The position numbers and the translations under genes are program-made. A stretch of 25,057 nucleotides of DNA from NCBI GenBank assembly GCA_910586425.1, contig CAJUHL010000011.1:1-25057 (forward strand), in the 5' to 3' direction. The stretch's first letter is position 1. Every line of letters begins with the position of its first letter. Under the pieces are notes generated by a model. It was not told the DNA's origin, made no database searches, and worked only from the letters and a program-made list of their open reading frames with translations. This DNA is from an uncultured Bacilli bacterium (GTDB lineage Bacteria > Bacillota_I > Bacilli_A > RF39 > UBA660). This document shows positions 14,987 to 21,928 of the stretch, in pieces.

Positions 14987-15463
14987 ATGAAAAAAGTAAG
15001 GAATAGTTTGTTTGAAACAAATTCAAGCTCTGTACATACAATTACCATTGATAAAAGAGGAATGGAAAAACCATCCTTGGATATCCGAAGGCGTAAGAAG
15101 GATGATGGGACATTTGGAAAGTTTATTATTGGAAAGTTGGGTACATTTGGAAAAGATTTTAGAGATTATAAGACACAAGATGAGAAGTTGTCATATCTGT
15201 TGACTATCTGTTATTTAACTGATGGGCACTTAAATTTAGAGGATATGACTGATTCATGGGCATTTAAGGATCTTGAAAGGGAGATATGTGAGTATTGTAA
15301 ATGTGATGGAATAAAGATAGATCCAAAGACAGAAGGGCTTGCTTATATTGATCATCAAACAATGAATGATTATAGTTATATGGATGATTTTAGATATAGC
15401 CATATGGACTACGTTGATTTTGTTTTTAATTCTTATGTTAGTCTACATACAGATTGTGATTAG
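14987..15463 (+). CDS. phage-associated FETNSSS-family hypothetical protein
   Basis: 158 residues. The N-terminus KKVRNSLFETNSSSVHTITI is the hallmark of a phage-associated family beginning with a short basic segment, then FETNSSSxHS/T. In such proteins the FETNSSSxH block is nearly invariant, which suggests a binding or catalytic site, but no function is established that I know of. The rest is acidic, with Asp/Tyr-rich parts near the C-terminus. GAGGAA precedes the ATG. No terminator is clear between it and the next gene; the 141-bp gap holds small inverted repeats (15485-15496; 15503-15508 with 15528-15533) and a promoter box. Confidence 0.75.
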   Translation: MKKVRNSLFETNSSSVHTITIDKRGMEKPSLDIRRRKKDDGTFGKFIIGKLGTFGKDFRDYKTQDEKLSYLLTICYLTDGHLNLEDMTDSWAFKDLEREICEYCKCDGIKIDPKTEGLAYIDHQTMNDYSYMDDFRYSHMDYVDFVFNSYVSLHTDCD

Positions 15464-15522
15464 ATTTTCAAGTATAGTTTTTATAGAATAAATTCTTGTT
15501 TCAGAAATAGGGTGTATAAAAC

Positions 15523-15551
15523 TTGTCATTTCTAAAAATTAAAACATAATA
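15523..15551 (+). promoter_or_regulatory. TTGTCA...CATAATA promoter of the YkuK-like gene
   Basis: TTGTCA (15523-15528) and CATAAT (15545-15550), spacing 16 bp, followed by A. This is the only CATNNT box here with a fair -35. AGGAG follows at 15565-15569. Confidence 0.55.
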
Positions 15552-15578
15552 AAAATAAAAAGAGAGGAGCAGCACGTT

Positions 15579-15602
15579 ACCTGCAGTTATTAATCAGCAG
15601 GT
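15579..15602 (+). repeat. hairpin between ribosome site and start codon of the YkuK-like gene
   Basis: ACCTGC (15579-15584) pairs with GCAGGT (15597-15602), loop 12 nt, and continues into TTTT. It lies between AGGAG (15565-15569) and the first possible starts (TTG 15605, GTG 15608). If folded it would bring the ribosome site to about 11 nt from TTG. It could also act as a weak attenuator. Confidence 0.6.
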
Positions 15603-15604
15603 TT

Positions 15605-16114
15605 TTGGTGCCAAATGTTTTTATGAAAAGTCCTACATATGGAAAAGTCACACTTGAAGATGTGGCAAGATTAATAAATGATTACTACCAAAAGAATAAA
15701 CATTTTGGATGTTCATTTGATATTACAATTGGAACTGACAGCCAAAATTTTTCTGACACAAAAGTTGTATCTGTGATAGCGGCAAGGTGTGTTGGGCATG
15801 GTGGTATTTATTTTTACGAAATCACTCATGTTGACAGGATTACGAATGTTAAGATGAAATTAAATTTTGAAACACAGTTGAGTCTGCAATTTGCAAACGG
15901 ATTGATAGATATCATAGAGGACAAACCGGAATATGAAGAATTATATTTAAATTCAAATTTTGTGATCCATGTTGACGCTGGAAGAAATGAACATGGGAAA
16001 ACAAAGGAATTGATTCCAGAAATAGTTGGATGGATTAAAGCGTGTGGTTTTGAATGTATTATAAAGCCAGATTCCTATACAGCAAGTTCCATTGCGGATA
16101 GGATTAGTAAATAG
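15605..16114 (+). CDS. YkuK-like ribonuclease H-fold protein (DUF458)
   Basis: Up to 169 residues from TTG 15605 (GTG 15608 gives 168, ATG 15623 gives 163 starting MKSPTYGKVT). The family is shown by SPTYGKVTLEDV, the first acidic strand FDITIGTDSQNF with Asp in the GTDSQ motif, IHVDAGRNEHGKTKELIPEIVGWIKACGF, and the tail KPDSYTASSIADRISK. These are the conserved parts of the Bacillus YkuK/DUF458 family, which has an RNase H-like fold of unproven function. The start is unusual because no ribosome site lies directly before any of the candidates; see the hairpin at 15579-15602. The gene ends at a bidirectional terminator. Confidence 0.8.
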   Translation: MVPNVFMKSPTYGKVTLEDVARLINDYYQKNKHFGCSFDITIGTDSQNFSDTKVVSVIAARCVGHGGIYFYEITHVDRITNVKMKLNFETQLSLQFANGLIDIIEDKPEYEELYLNSNFVIHVDAGRNEHGKTKELIPEIVGWIKACGFECIIKPDSYTASSIADRISK

Positions 16115-16138
16115 AAAGAGAGGACGGTTCCTCTCTTT
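16115..16138. terminator. bidirectional intrinsic terminator
   Basis: AAAGAGAGGA (16115-16124) pairs with the complement at 16129-16138. It separates the converging YkuK-like gene and the minus-strand methyltransferase. Confidence 0.85.
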
Positions 16139-17179
16139 TCATATATTTTTCAAAACCTGTTTTGCATATATTCTTGTTAGGTAATAGTCCATTTGTTCAG
16201 GCCTTGAGATTGTGTCATGTATTGTTTCTAAATAGCTCCATAGATCAGGTGCGATCATGGAAAAATATTTTTGGTATTCTTCGGTCCCTAATTTAGCGCT
16301 GAAATATTGATATATATTAACAATAGTATCATCAAGAATAGAGTTTTCCAACCAATAATCGAAGTGGGAGTCAGGATGTATCGATTCATATTTCATGAAT
16401 TTTTTATAATCCGCAGCACCATCTACGTTATCTTTCCAGGTATCAATATAAACAGAATCAAATTTCCAAGGAGTGGATCTTTTTAAAAAGTCGTAGGCAT
16501 CATCGTGAATAATTGTAACTTTTTTACCAGGAAATTGAGGAATTATGATTGCTTCAAGAAGATTTTTTATGGAAGAGTTTGCTTCTACAATAGTAACAGA
16601 TGTCACATTTTCTTTTAAGGAAACCATATAAGGATAATATCCCAGGCCTCCTCCAAGCACCAATACATTACCATAAGCATTAGATATGGCTTGTCTAGCT
16701 GTGTTAATTTCCATTGGGTTAATACTCATCCACACAAATTCAGGGCTCCTTAGAACGTAAGTAAATGCTTCATTATCAAAAACACCAATAGAATATTTTC
16801 GCAATAAATTTGAAGATTGTTTTGGCTCGTCAATGATGGTAAATTCATTTTTTTTATAAAAAGCCCTCTCAATTTTGATGTTTCCGGATGTTATTTCTGG
16901 TAATGATATATTTTTTAAATAGGGATTTTCTAAAAAATCAAATGAGCTTAACTGTTTTAATGGGTTAAAGATATTATTATATTCTTCGCTGGATAAATGT
17001 AATTTTTCGGAAACAAATTTTTGAAAAAGTTCATTATTCGTTTTTAAATCAAAAAGGTCATTATCTACAAAGGCTCCATCAATAACTGGCTCAAGTTCGG
17101 CCACATCCATGGAATAAGTGAAATTTTTTTTAAGCTGTGCGCATTTTAGTATATTCCGGTTTGTAGTTTTTACATTCAT
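16139..17179 (-). CDS. class I SAM-dependent methyltransferase (spermidine-synthase-like fold)
   Basis: 346 residues. The SAM-binding strand and loop are VLVLGGGLGYYPYM (172-185), followed by VTIVEAN (195-201, the acidic residue that holds the ribose), HDDAYDFL (225-232) and DSVYIDTW (241-248). The order and spacing resemble the spermidine-synthase-like branch of class I methyltransferases. An N-terminal part of about 170 residues may recognise the substrate; I cannot say which. The ribosome site AAAGGAG is 7 nt from the ATG at 17179. One of only two clear minus-strand genes after clpP. Confidence 0.75.
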   Translation of the reverse strand: MNVKTTNRNILKCAQLKKNFTYSMDVAELEPVIDGAFVDNDLFDLKTNNELFQKFVSEKLHLSSEEYNNIFNPLKQLSSFDFLENPYLKNISLPEITSGNIKIERAFYKKNEFTIIDEPKQSSNLLRKYSIGVFDNEAFTYVLRSPEFVWMSINPMEINTARQAISNAYGNVLVLGGGLGYYPYMVSLKENVTSVTIVEANSSIKNLLEAIIIPQFPGKKVTIIHDDAYDFLKRSTPWKFDSVYIDTWKDNVDGAADYKKFMKYESIHPDSHFDYWLENSILDDTIVNIYQYFSAKLGTEEYQKYFSMIAPDLWSYLETIHDTISRPEQMDYYLTRIYAKQVLKNI

Positions 17180-17202
17180 AAAGTACTCCTTTCTATAAAG
17201 AC

Positions 17203-17208
17203 ATTATG
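17203..17208 (-). promoter_or_regulatory. CATAAT box, minus strand
   Basis: CATAAT on the minus strand, 23 nt before the ATG at 17179. The base after it is G, unlike the A at most other sites. Confidence 0.35.
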
Positions 17209-17242
17209 AAAGAAAGTTCACGATATCCGTAATAAAATCTTA

Positions 17243-17249
17243 CATAATA
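17243..17249 (+). promoter_or_regulatory. CATAATA box, putative -10
   Basis: CATAAT followed by A, 32 nt before the ATG at 17281. It sits 34 bp from the minus-strand box, so the two form a divergent pair. Confidence 0.5.
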
Positions 17250-17280
17250 TAGATGAAAATAAAAAATAGGAGGCCTTTAT

Positions 17281-17694
17281 ATGGCAAAAATTTTTAAAAC
17301 AAATGATCAGGAAAAAGCTTTAAGAGAAATTATTGATTCCTTAAAAATAATCAATACAATTAATATTATCATGAAGGATGAAAATATAAGAGATTTAAAG
17401 GTAAGATTAATTGGACAAATTGATTCAGGTTCTTTAAATGAAGTAGTCCCAATGCCGTTTACAGTTATTGCATCTCAGTTGAAAGATTATAGAAAGCGTC
17501 TTATTAAAGAAGTGCTTGATAAGTCAAAAACATATAGCATAAGATTAGAAGATGAAGAAAATGAGATACTTGGAATCAGGGTGAAAAAGGAACCAGAAGT
17601 GGTATTAGAGGCTGAACCTGTGCAGGTGGAAGATGCAGCAGATGAAGAACCTGAAGCCGAAACGCCAGTTACTGAAGAACTAAGTTTTTACTAA
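17281..17694 (+). CDS. hypothetical protein with acidic C-terminal tail
   Basis: 137 residues behind a strong AGGAGG. Residues 1-100 look folded (helix EKALREIIDSLKIIN, then mixed strands, then VIASQLKDYRKRLIKEVL). Residues 105-137 are a disordered acidic tail rich in Glu, Val and Pro that ends SFY. Small core plus acidic tail often means a binding or anti-DNA protein, but I name no family. Monocistronic, with its own box and terminator. Confidence 0.7.
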   Translation: MAKIFKTNDQEKALREIIDSLKIINTINIIMKDENIRDLKVRLIGQIDSGSLNEVVPMPFTVIASQLKDYRKRLIKEVLDKSKTYSIRLEDEENEILGIRVKKEPEVVLEAEPVQVEDAADEEPEAETPVTEELSFY

Positions 17695-17722
17695 TTCTGA
17701 ATAATGTTTATGTTTTATAAAG

Positions 17723-17746
17723 AAAGGAGGAGGGTTCCTCCTTTTT
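17723..17746 (+). terminator. intrinsic terminator
   Basis: AAAGGAGG (17723-17730) pairs with CCTCCTTT (17737-17744), loop AGGGTT, T run. Confidence 0.85.
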
Positions 17747-17826
17747 TGTTATAAAAAATGCGTAATAAGTAATAATGAAACTAAAAATGACTTTGGAAAG
17801 AGTAATTTTTCACATTTAGATACAAG

Positions 17827-17852
17827 ATATTTAAAATGTACTGTTTAAATAT
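17827..17852 (+). repeat. 9-bp inverted repeat, possible operator
   Basis: ATATTTAAA (17827-17835) and TTTAAATAT (17844-17852) are perfect inverted copies 8 nt apart. It lies 78 bp upstream of the MYG1-family gene. A second small palindrome, CTAAA-AA-TTTAG, is at 17873-17884. The rest of 17747-17895 shows no gene. Confidence 0.5.
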
Positions 17853-17894
17853 TTTATAATAAATTAGAAAGTCTAAAAATTTAGGCTAATCTCA

Positions 17895-17901
17895 CATTAT
17901 A
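17895..17901 (+). promoter_or_regulatory. CATTATA box, putative -10 of the MYG1-family gene
   Basis: CATTAT followed by A, 29 nt before the ATG at 17930; it overlaps the left arm of the hairpin at 17896-17931. Confidence 0.45.
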
Positions 17902-17931
17902 AAGATATTAAGCGAAAGGAATCTTTATAAT
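17896..17931 (+). repeat. 11-bp perfect inverted repeat enclosing the ribosome site
   Basis: ATTATAAAGAT (17896-17906) and ATCTTTATAAT (17921-17931) are perfect inverted copies, loop 14 nt. The loop holds the AAAGGA ribosome site, and the right arm covers AT of the start codon. It fits an operator overlapping the promoter, or an RNA hairpin that hides the start codon. Confidence 0.7.
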
Positions 17932-19117
17932 GGAATATAATAAACTTTTAAATATAATAAAAACTGGAGTTGGAATTACTCATCCAGCAACATTTCACGC
18001 AGATGATGTTTTAGCTACCTGTTTACTTAGATTGATTAATCCTAAATTTAGAGTAAAACGAAGCAATGTGATACCAAGTAGTTTCGATGGGCTTATTTAT
18101 GATATAGGATTGAAAGAGTATGATCATCATCAAGTAAATGCAGAAATAAGGAAAAATGGAATAAAATATGCCTCATTTGGGCTATTATGGAGAGATTTAT
18201 CGCCCTACTTTATGGATAAGGAACATGCTGAATTATTTGATAAAGTCTTTGTATCTGAGATTGACCGATGTGACAATGGACCTGATACAAATCTTTTATC
18301 CTCTTCCATCGCTATGTTTAATCCCACTTGGAATTCTGAGGAGAGTTCAGATTTGGCATTTGAAAAGGCTGTGAGTGTTTTTACTCCAGTTCTGGAATCT
18401 TTAATCTATCATTTTCGAAAATCAACGTTTATTCCAAGATTTTGTGTAGATGTAGACGAAGCTCTAATTCGAGCATTTAATATCACGTATTGTGATATAA
18501 CAGGAAAAAGGATTGATATTCCGAACTTTGCGGATATCCGGGATGTGTGGGAGAAATACGGGAGTGCTCTGATTCCGAATGAAAGTCCTGAATTATTCGA
18601 AAAAAATTTTCTGCTACAGATTAAACGTACATATGGAAAATTTAAGACGTCTCCGTTTGTTCTCGCAATAACCTGTTTGCGTAGGAAAGATCGTGTAAAC
18701 TTTTTGGTGGAAGTCATGAAAAAAAGAATACAAAATATTAATTCGCTTGAACCAGCAAGAAAATTATGTGAAACAACTTATCAGAAATCAAAAAGAAAGG
18801 ATCTTATCATTTTTGAGCAATATGTACCTACAGACTCTTTGAATGAGAGACATCGTTCTGTCCGGGCAGTAATTTTTCCATCAAATCGAGGTGGGTATAC
18901 ACTTTTGTGTGCAACTATGAATATAGAAGAAAAATTAGAGAAAGGTTTAAACATAGAAAAGACATACCCAAGAATGGAAATTGCAGAAGAATTAAGAGGA
19001 CAAAGTGAAAACTATTTAAGAAGTCAGTATGATGGTCTGTTCTTTGTCCACCCGGCAGGATTTATAGCTTCTTGTGATACATTAGAATCAGCTATATCTT
19101 TATATCAACATATGTAA
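17930..19117 (+). CDS. MYG1 family protein (DHH-like nuclease/phosphoesterase)
   Basis: 395 residues. N-terminal motifs are THPATFHADDVLAT (HADD at 23-26), YDIG (57-60), DHH (65-67) and EIDRCDNG (about 110-117), the metal-binding motifs of the MYG1/UPF0160 family, a DHH-type phosphoesterase group that includes the mitochondrial RNA 3'-exonuclease MYG1. The C-terminal FVHPAGFIASCDTLESAI (374-391) is also family-typical. It is longer than the usual 290-340 residues; the region of about 165-285 looks like an insertion. It would act on RNA or nucleotides in the cytoplasm. Monocistronic, with an unusually structured upstream region. Confidence 0.82.
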   Translation: MEYNKLLNIIKTGVGITHPATFHADDVLATCLLRLINPKFRVKRSNVIPSSFDGLIYDIGLKEYDHHQVNAEIRKNGIKYASFGLLWRDLSPYFMDKEHAELFDKVFVSEIDRCDNGPDTNLLSSSIAMFNPTWNSEESSDLAFEKAVSVFTPVLESLIYHFRKSTFIPRFCVDVDEALIRAFNITYCDITGKRIDIPNFADIRDVWEKYGSALIPNESPELFEKNFLLQIKRTYGKFKTSPFVLAITCLRRKDRVNFLVEVMKKRIQNINSLEPARKLCETTYQKSKRKDLIIFEQYVPTDSLNERHRSVRAVIFPSNRGGYTLLCATMNIEEKLEKGLNIEKTYPRMEIAEELRGQSENYLRSQYDGLFFVHPAGFIASCDTLESAISLYQHM

Positions 19118-19124
19118 TAAAAAC

Positions 19125-19156
19125 ATCCTGAAACCTGCGTTTTCAGGATATTTTTT
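19125..19156 (+). terminator. intrinsic terminator
   Basis: ATCCTGAAA (19125-19133) pairs with TTTCAGGAT (19141-19149), followed by A then T6. Confidence 0.88.
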
Positions 19157-19231
19157 AGATTCATAATCTCAATATTATTGGTATTGATATTTTCTATAAT
19201 TTTTTTGGGACCAAATACAAATATTTCACAA

Positions 19232-19259
19232 ATGTTACAAATTTTAACATAAATGTAAC
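19232..19259 (+). repeat. nested inverted repeats upstream of the transglycosylase gene
   Basis: ATGTTA (19232-19237) with TAACAT (19245-19250), and GTTACA (19234-19239) with TGTAAC (19254-19259). Together they look like overlapping operator half-sites just before the CATACTA box at 19279. Confidence 0.4.
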
Positions 19260-19278
19260 TTTTTAGAAGAATATCTAT

Positions 19279-19285
19279 CATACTA
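19279..19285 (+). promoter_or_regulatory. CATACTA box, putative -10
   Basis: CATACT followed by A, but 66 nt before the ATG at 19351, so it would give a longer leader than most. Confidence 0.4.
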
Positions 19286-19350
19286 ATAGAGGCCAACGAA
19301 AACAGATTGAATTTCTAAGGCTAATTCTAATAATAAGCGAGGATAATTAT

Positions 19351-19995
19351 ATGAAAAAGATTATGAAAAGATATATGATTGCTAACTTTATATTGATGAT
19401 GTCAATCTCTTCTTCCATGCAAGCGATGGCAGCACCTACAATGACGGGCTTATCTGAGGAATATGAGATAACAGAAGATGGCTATGTCATTGTAGATGAA
19501 ATAACAGAAGCTGAAGTAGAGAATATGATTGCTGTTAATGATGAGACTACCGCATCAGGAAATACTCACTATACAATAATTGACAATGGAATTCCTGCAA
19601 GACTATCTGATGAATTACAAGATTATGTTTATCAGATGTGTGCGGAATATGGAATTCCTGGACATGAAAAAGTAATCTTAGCAAAACTCTATTGTGAGTC
19701 TGGATATAACCCTAATTTAACACATCGTAACAAGAATGGAACGGTGGACTATGGAATTGCCCAAATTAATTCCAGCAATCATGGGTGGTTAAGAGCTCAA
19801 TTAGGGATTACAGACTTTATGGATCCTTATCAGTCGATACGGGCAGGTGTATTTATCTTTTCTGAATGTTTGAAAAAGAATGGGTATGATGAGTCAATGG
19901 CTTTGGTTGCTTATAATAGTGGGAAAAATGGGATTCCCTCAAGTAAGTATTCCAGAAAGGTTTTATCAATTAAAGATGGAGCTATAATATCATAA
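19351..19995 (+). CDS. secreted lytic transglycosylase (SLT/lysozyme-like)
   Basis: 214 residues. Signal peptide 1-27 (MKKIMKR..., cut near AMA-APT), an acidic linker, then a lysozyme-like SLT domain at about 85-205. Signature residues are Glu116 in LYCESGYNP (catalytic acid), GIAQIN (135-140) and AYNSG (187-191). The enzyme opens peptidoglycan by cleaving glycan strands with anhydro-ring formation. On mobile elements such enzymes locally open the wall for a conjugation or pilus machine; in phages they help DNA entry or release. It is followed at short distance by a one-helix membrane protein and then the CpaE-like pair. The ribosome site GCGAGGA is moderate. Confidence 0.87.
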   Translation: MKKIMKRYMIANFILMMSISSSMQAMAAPTMTGLSEEYEITEDGYVIVDEITEAEVENMIAVNDETTASGNTHYTIIDNGIPARLSDELQDYVYQMCAEYGIPGHEKVILAKLYCESGYNPNLTHRNKNGTVDYGIAQINSSNHGWLRAQLGITDFMDPYQSIRAGVFIFSECLKKNGYDESMALVAYNSGKNGIPSSKYSRKVLSIKDGAIIS

Positions 19996-20025
19996 ACTAT
20001 AAAGTTATGTTTTGAAAAAAGCCTG

Positions 20026-20032
20026 CATTATA
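20026..20032 (+). promoter_or_regulatory. CATTATA box, putative -10 of the small membrane protein
   Basis: CATTAT followed by A, 30 nt before the chosen ATG at 20062. It overlaps the alternative ATG at 20032, which argues against that start. Confidence 0.5.
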
Positions 20033-20061
20033 TGAGAAAGATTATGGATGGAGGAAGAGGA

Positions 20062-20259
20062 ATGAACATAACCATATTTATTGTCATAGCGATAGTTGGA
20101 ATTATTGTATTGTTTGTTTTGAAAGGAATGAATACAAATAGAAGTTCAATAAAGTTGAAGATAAAGAAAAAAAGCGAAAGAAATTTTAAGACATTTCGGG
20201 TGATCGAATCAAAAGGAAGATATATTTGGTATGAAGAGAATAAGTTAAAAGTAATTTAA
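20062..20259 (+). CDS. small single-helix membrane protein
   Basis: 66 residues from ATG 20062, with GGAGGA 6 nt upstream. Residues 2-20 form one membrane helix (ITIFIVIAIVGIIVLFVLKG) near the very N-terminus, and the remainder is a basic cytoplasmic part (KLKIKKKSERNFKTFRV...). An in-frame ATG at 20032 lacks a ribosome site and lies inside the promoter box. Position between a transglycosylase and a CpaE-like ATPase fits a small envelope component, but this is inferred from neighbours. Confidence 0.65.
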   Translation: MNITIFIVIAIVGIIVLFVLKGMNTNRSSIKLKIKKKSERNFKTFRVIESKGRYIWYEENKLKVI

Positions 20260-20280
20260 AAACGGCCTGGGCCGTTTTTT
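20258..20280 (+). terminator. intrinsic terminator
   Basis: AAAAACGGCC (20258-20267) pairs with GGCCGTTTTT (20270-20279), very short loop, T run; overlaps the TAA stop. Confidence 0.85.
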
Positions 20281-20330
20281 CTAATTTAAGGAGAATTCGT
20301 TTTATGCTTATCAATTATTACCTTTTACCA

Positions 20331-20381
20331 CATAATACATAAGAGAGAATATAAAATAAACACATTGGTAGGCAACCAATG
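20331..20381 (+). promoter_or_regulatory. CATAATA box and leader hairpin before the CpaE-like gene
   Basis: CATAAT followed by A (20331-20337), 74 nt before the ATG at 20411. The leader contains a perfect hairpin, CATTGGT (20363-20369) with ACCAATG (20375-20381). The long, structured leader sets this unit apart. Confidence 0.45.
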
Positions 20382-20410
20382 GTTCAGGATAAAAGAAAGG
20401 AACGACTAAT

Positions 20411-21928
20411 ATGGGAATAGAAAGAATCTATAAAGTATTAATGGCAACTGGGATTGCCGCACTTGATGATGGTGTAAAGACATTAGAACAATGTAATGTA
20501 ATTGCAACTGCTAATGATCGAAATGCTATTTATGATAAGATTGAAGAAAATCGTCCTCAGATCGTAATTACTTCAGACTGGTTAGAGGGAGAGGATTCGG
20601 TGACGGAACTCTTACTTGATTTAAAGAGGCAGTATAATTATGTAAGGTTTATCTATCTGGCTGGGCAGCTGGATCCAAGGGACCAGGGAAGGATTGACGA
20701 ACTTGGCAGATTGGTTTTATCCGGAATTTATGATATTTGCATTTCAAAAAATGTGAATTTAGAAGTCATAGATAATTTAATCAAAAACCCGAAGCAGGAG
20801 GCAGCCGTTTCATTCCTTGCTAAAAATATTTTAAACAGTGCAAGCCCAGCAGAGTTTGTGAAAGATGATGAGATACTGAGTGGCTTATCAGATGCTGGAA
20901 AAATGATAAAAGGTACAATGGACAATGTGTATGTTTTTACTTCAATAAAGCCAGGAACTGGGAAATCATTTTTATCTGTTAATACAGCTTGTGCAATTGC
21001 CGCTTATGGTAAAGTAAAAGATAGTGGAGAAAAACCAAAAGTAGCCTTGATTGAAGCGGATTTGCAGACCTTATCAATCGGAACGATTCTTGATATCAAA
21101 GAAGACAAGAAAAAAAATATGAAGTCAGCAATGGAAGCCATATCAACTATTTTTGATAAAGGAAACATGATTGGTGATGATAATTCCGTTATGCTTGTAA
21201 ATAAGGTTATTCATGAATGTATGCAGCCATATAATAAAATTGAAAATCTGCATGTCCTCACTGGATCAACATTGACACCAGAAGAAATTGATTCATTAAA
21301 AATAACACCAGAATACTATATTTATCTTTTAGATATTATTAGAAAAGAATATGATATAGTGATTATTGACACAAACTCTTCTATGTTTCATATTACAACA
21401 TACCCAATCCTTCAGAAAGCATATAGATGTTACTATATTTTAAATCTTGATATTAATAATATCCGTAATAATTTAAGATATTATGGAACTTTAAAGAAAC
21501 TTGGATTAGTTGAGAAAATCAGGTGGATTTTAAATGAGAATATTGAAAATAAGAAAAATGCGAAAGAAAATGGAACAAACATTGAAAAGCTAGAATTTAC
21601 AGCGGATGAATTTGAGGAGCAATATTTTAAATTATCTGTAAAAGTACCCTCTGTACCTAAGGCAGTATTCTTAAACCGTCTTTATAATGGAACACCAGTT
21701 GTATTAGATCAGGGTATTGAATATACAAAAGAAGTAAAATTAGCTTTGATGGAACTTGCTAACCAGGTATGGGATGTATCAGAAACACTTGAGGTGGAGA
21801 AACATGCCAAAAAAGGGAAAGGGTTATTTGGAGGATTTTTCTCATCAAAACCAAAAGAGGAGAAGCCAAAAAAGGAAAAGACCAAGAAGAACAAGAAAAA
21901 GGCTGAGGAGGTAAAAAAAGATGAGTAA
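20411..21928 (+). CDS. CpaE/TadZ-like MinD-family ATPase
   Basis: 505 residues. Residues 1-125 look like a receiver-type alpha/beta domain without clear phosphorylation acids, as in CpaE/TadZ. The ATPase domain begins at about 172: deviant Walker A IKPGTGKSF (179-187) with the signature Lys180 and Lys185, a second strand VALIEADLQ (Asp217), and Walker B YDIVIIDTNSS (Asp320). MinD/CpaE proteins dimerise with ATP and mark a cell pole or envelope site; TadZ does so for pilus assembly. The C-terminal tail from about 475 is a Lys/Glu-rich disordered extension preceded by KGKGLFGGFFSSKPK, perhaps a membrane or partner anchor. It overlaps the next gene by 8 nt. No Tad secretion ATPase or pilin lies in the window. 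Confidence 0.8.
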   Translation: MGIERIYKVLMATGIAALDDGVKTLEQCNVIATANDRNAIYDKIEENRPQIVITSDWLEGEDSVTELLLDLKRQYNYVRFIYLAGQLDPRDQGRIDELGRLVLSGIYDICISKNVNLEVIDNLIKNPKQEAAVSFLAKNILNSASPAEFVKDDEILSGLSDAGKMIKGTMDNVYVFTSIKPGTGKSFLSVNTACAIAAYGKVKDSGEKPKVALIEADLQTLSIGTILDIKEDKKKNMKSAMEAISTIFDKGNMIGDDNSVMLVNKVIHECMQPYNKIENLHVLTGSTLTPEEIDSLKITPEYYIYLLDIIRKEYDIVIIDTNSSMFHITTYPILQKAYRCYYILNLDINNIRNNLRYYGTLKKLGLVEKIRWILNENIENKKNAKENGTNIEKLEFTADEFEEQYFKLSVKVPSVPKAVFLNRLYNGTPVVLDQGIEYTKEVKLALMELANQVWDVSETLEVEKHAKKGKGLFGGFFSSKPKEEKPKKEKTKKNKKKAEEVKKDE

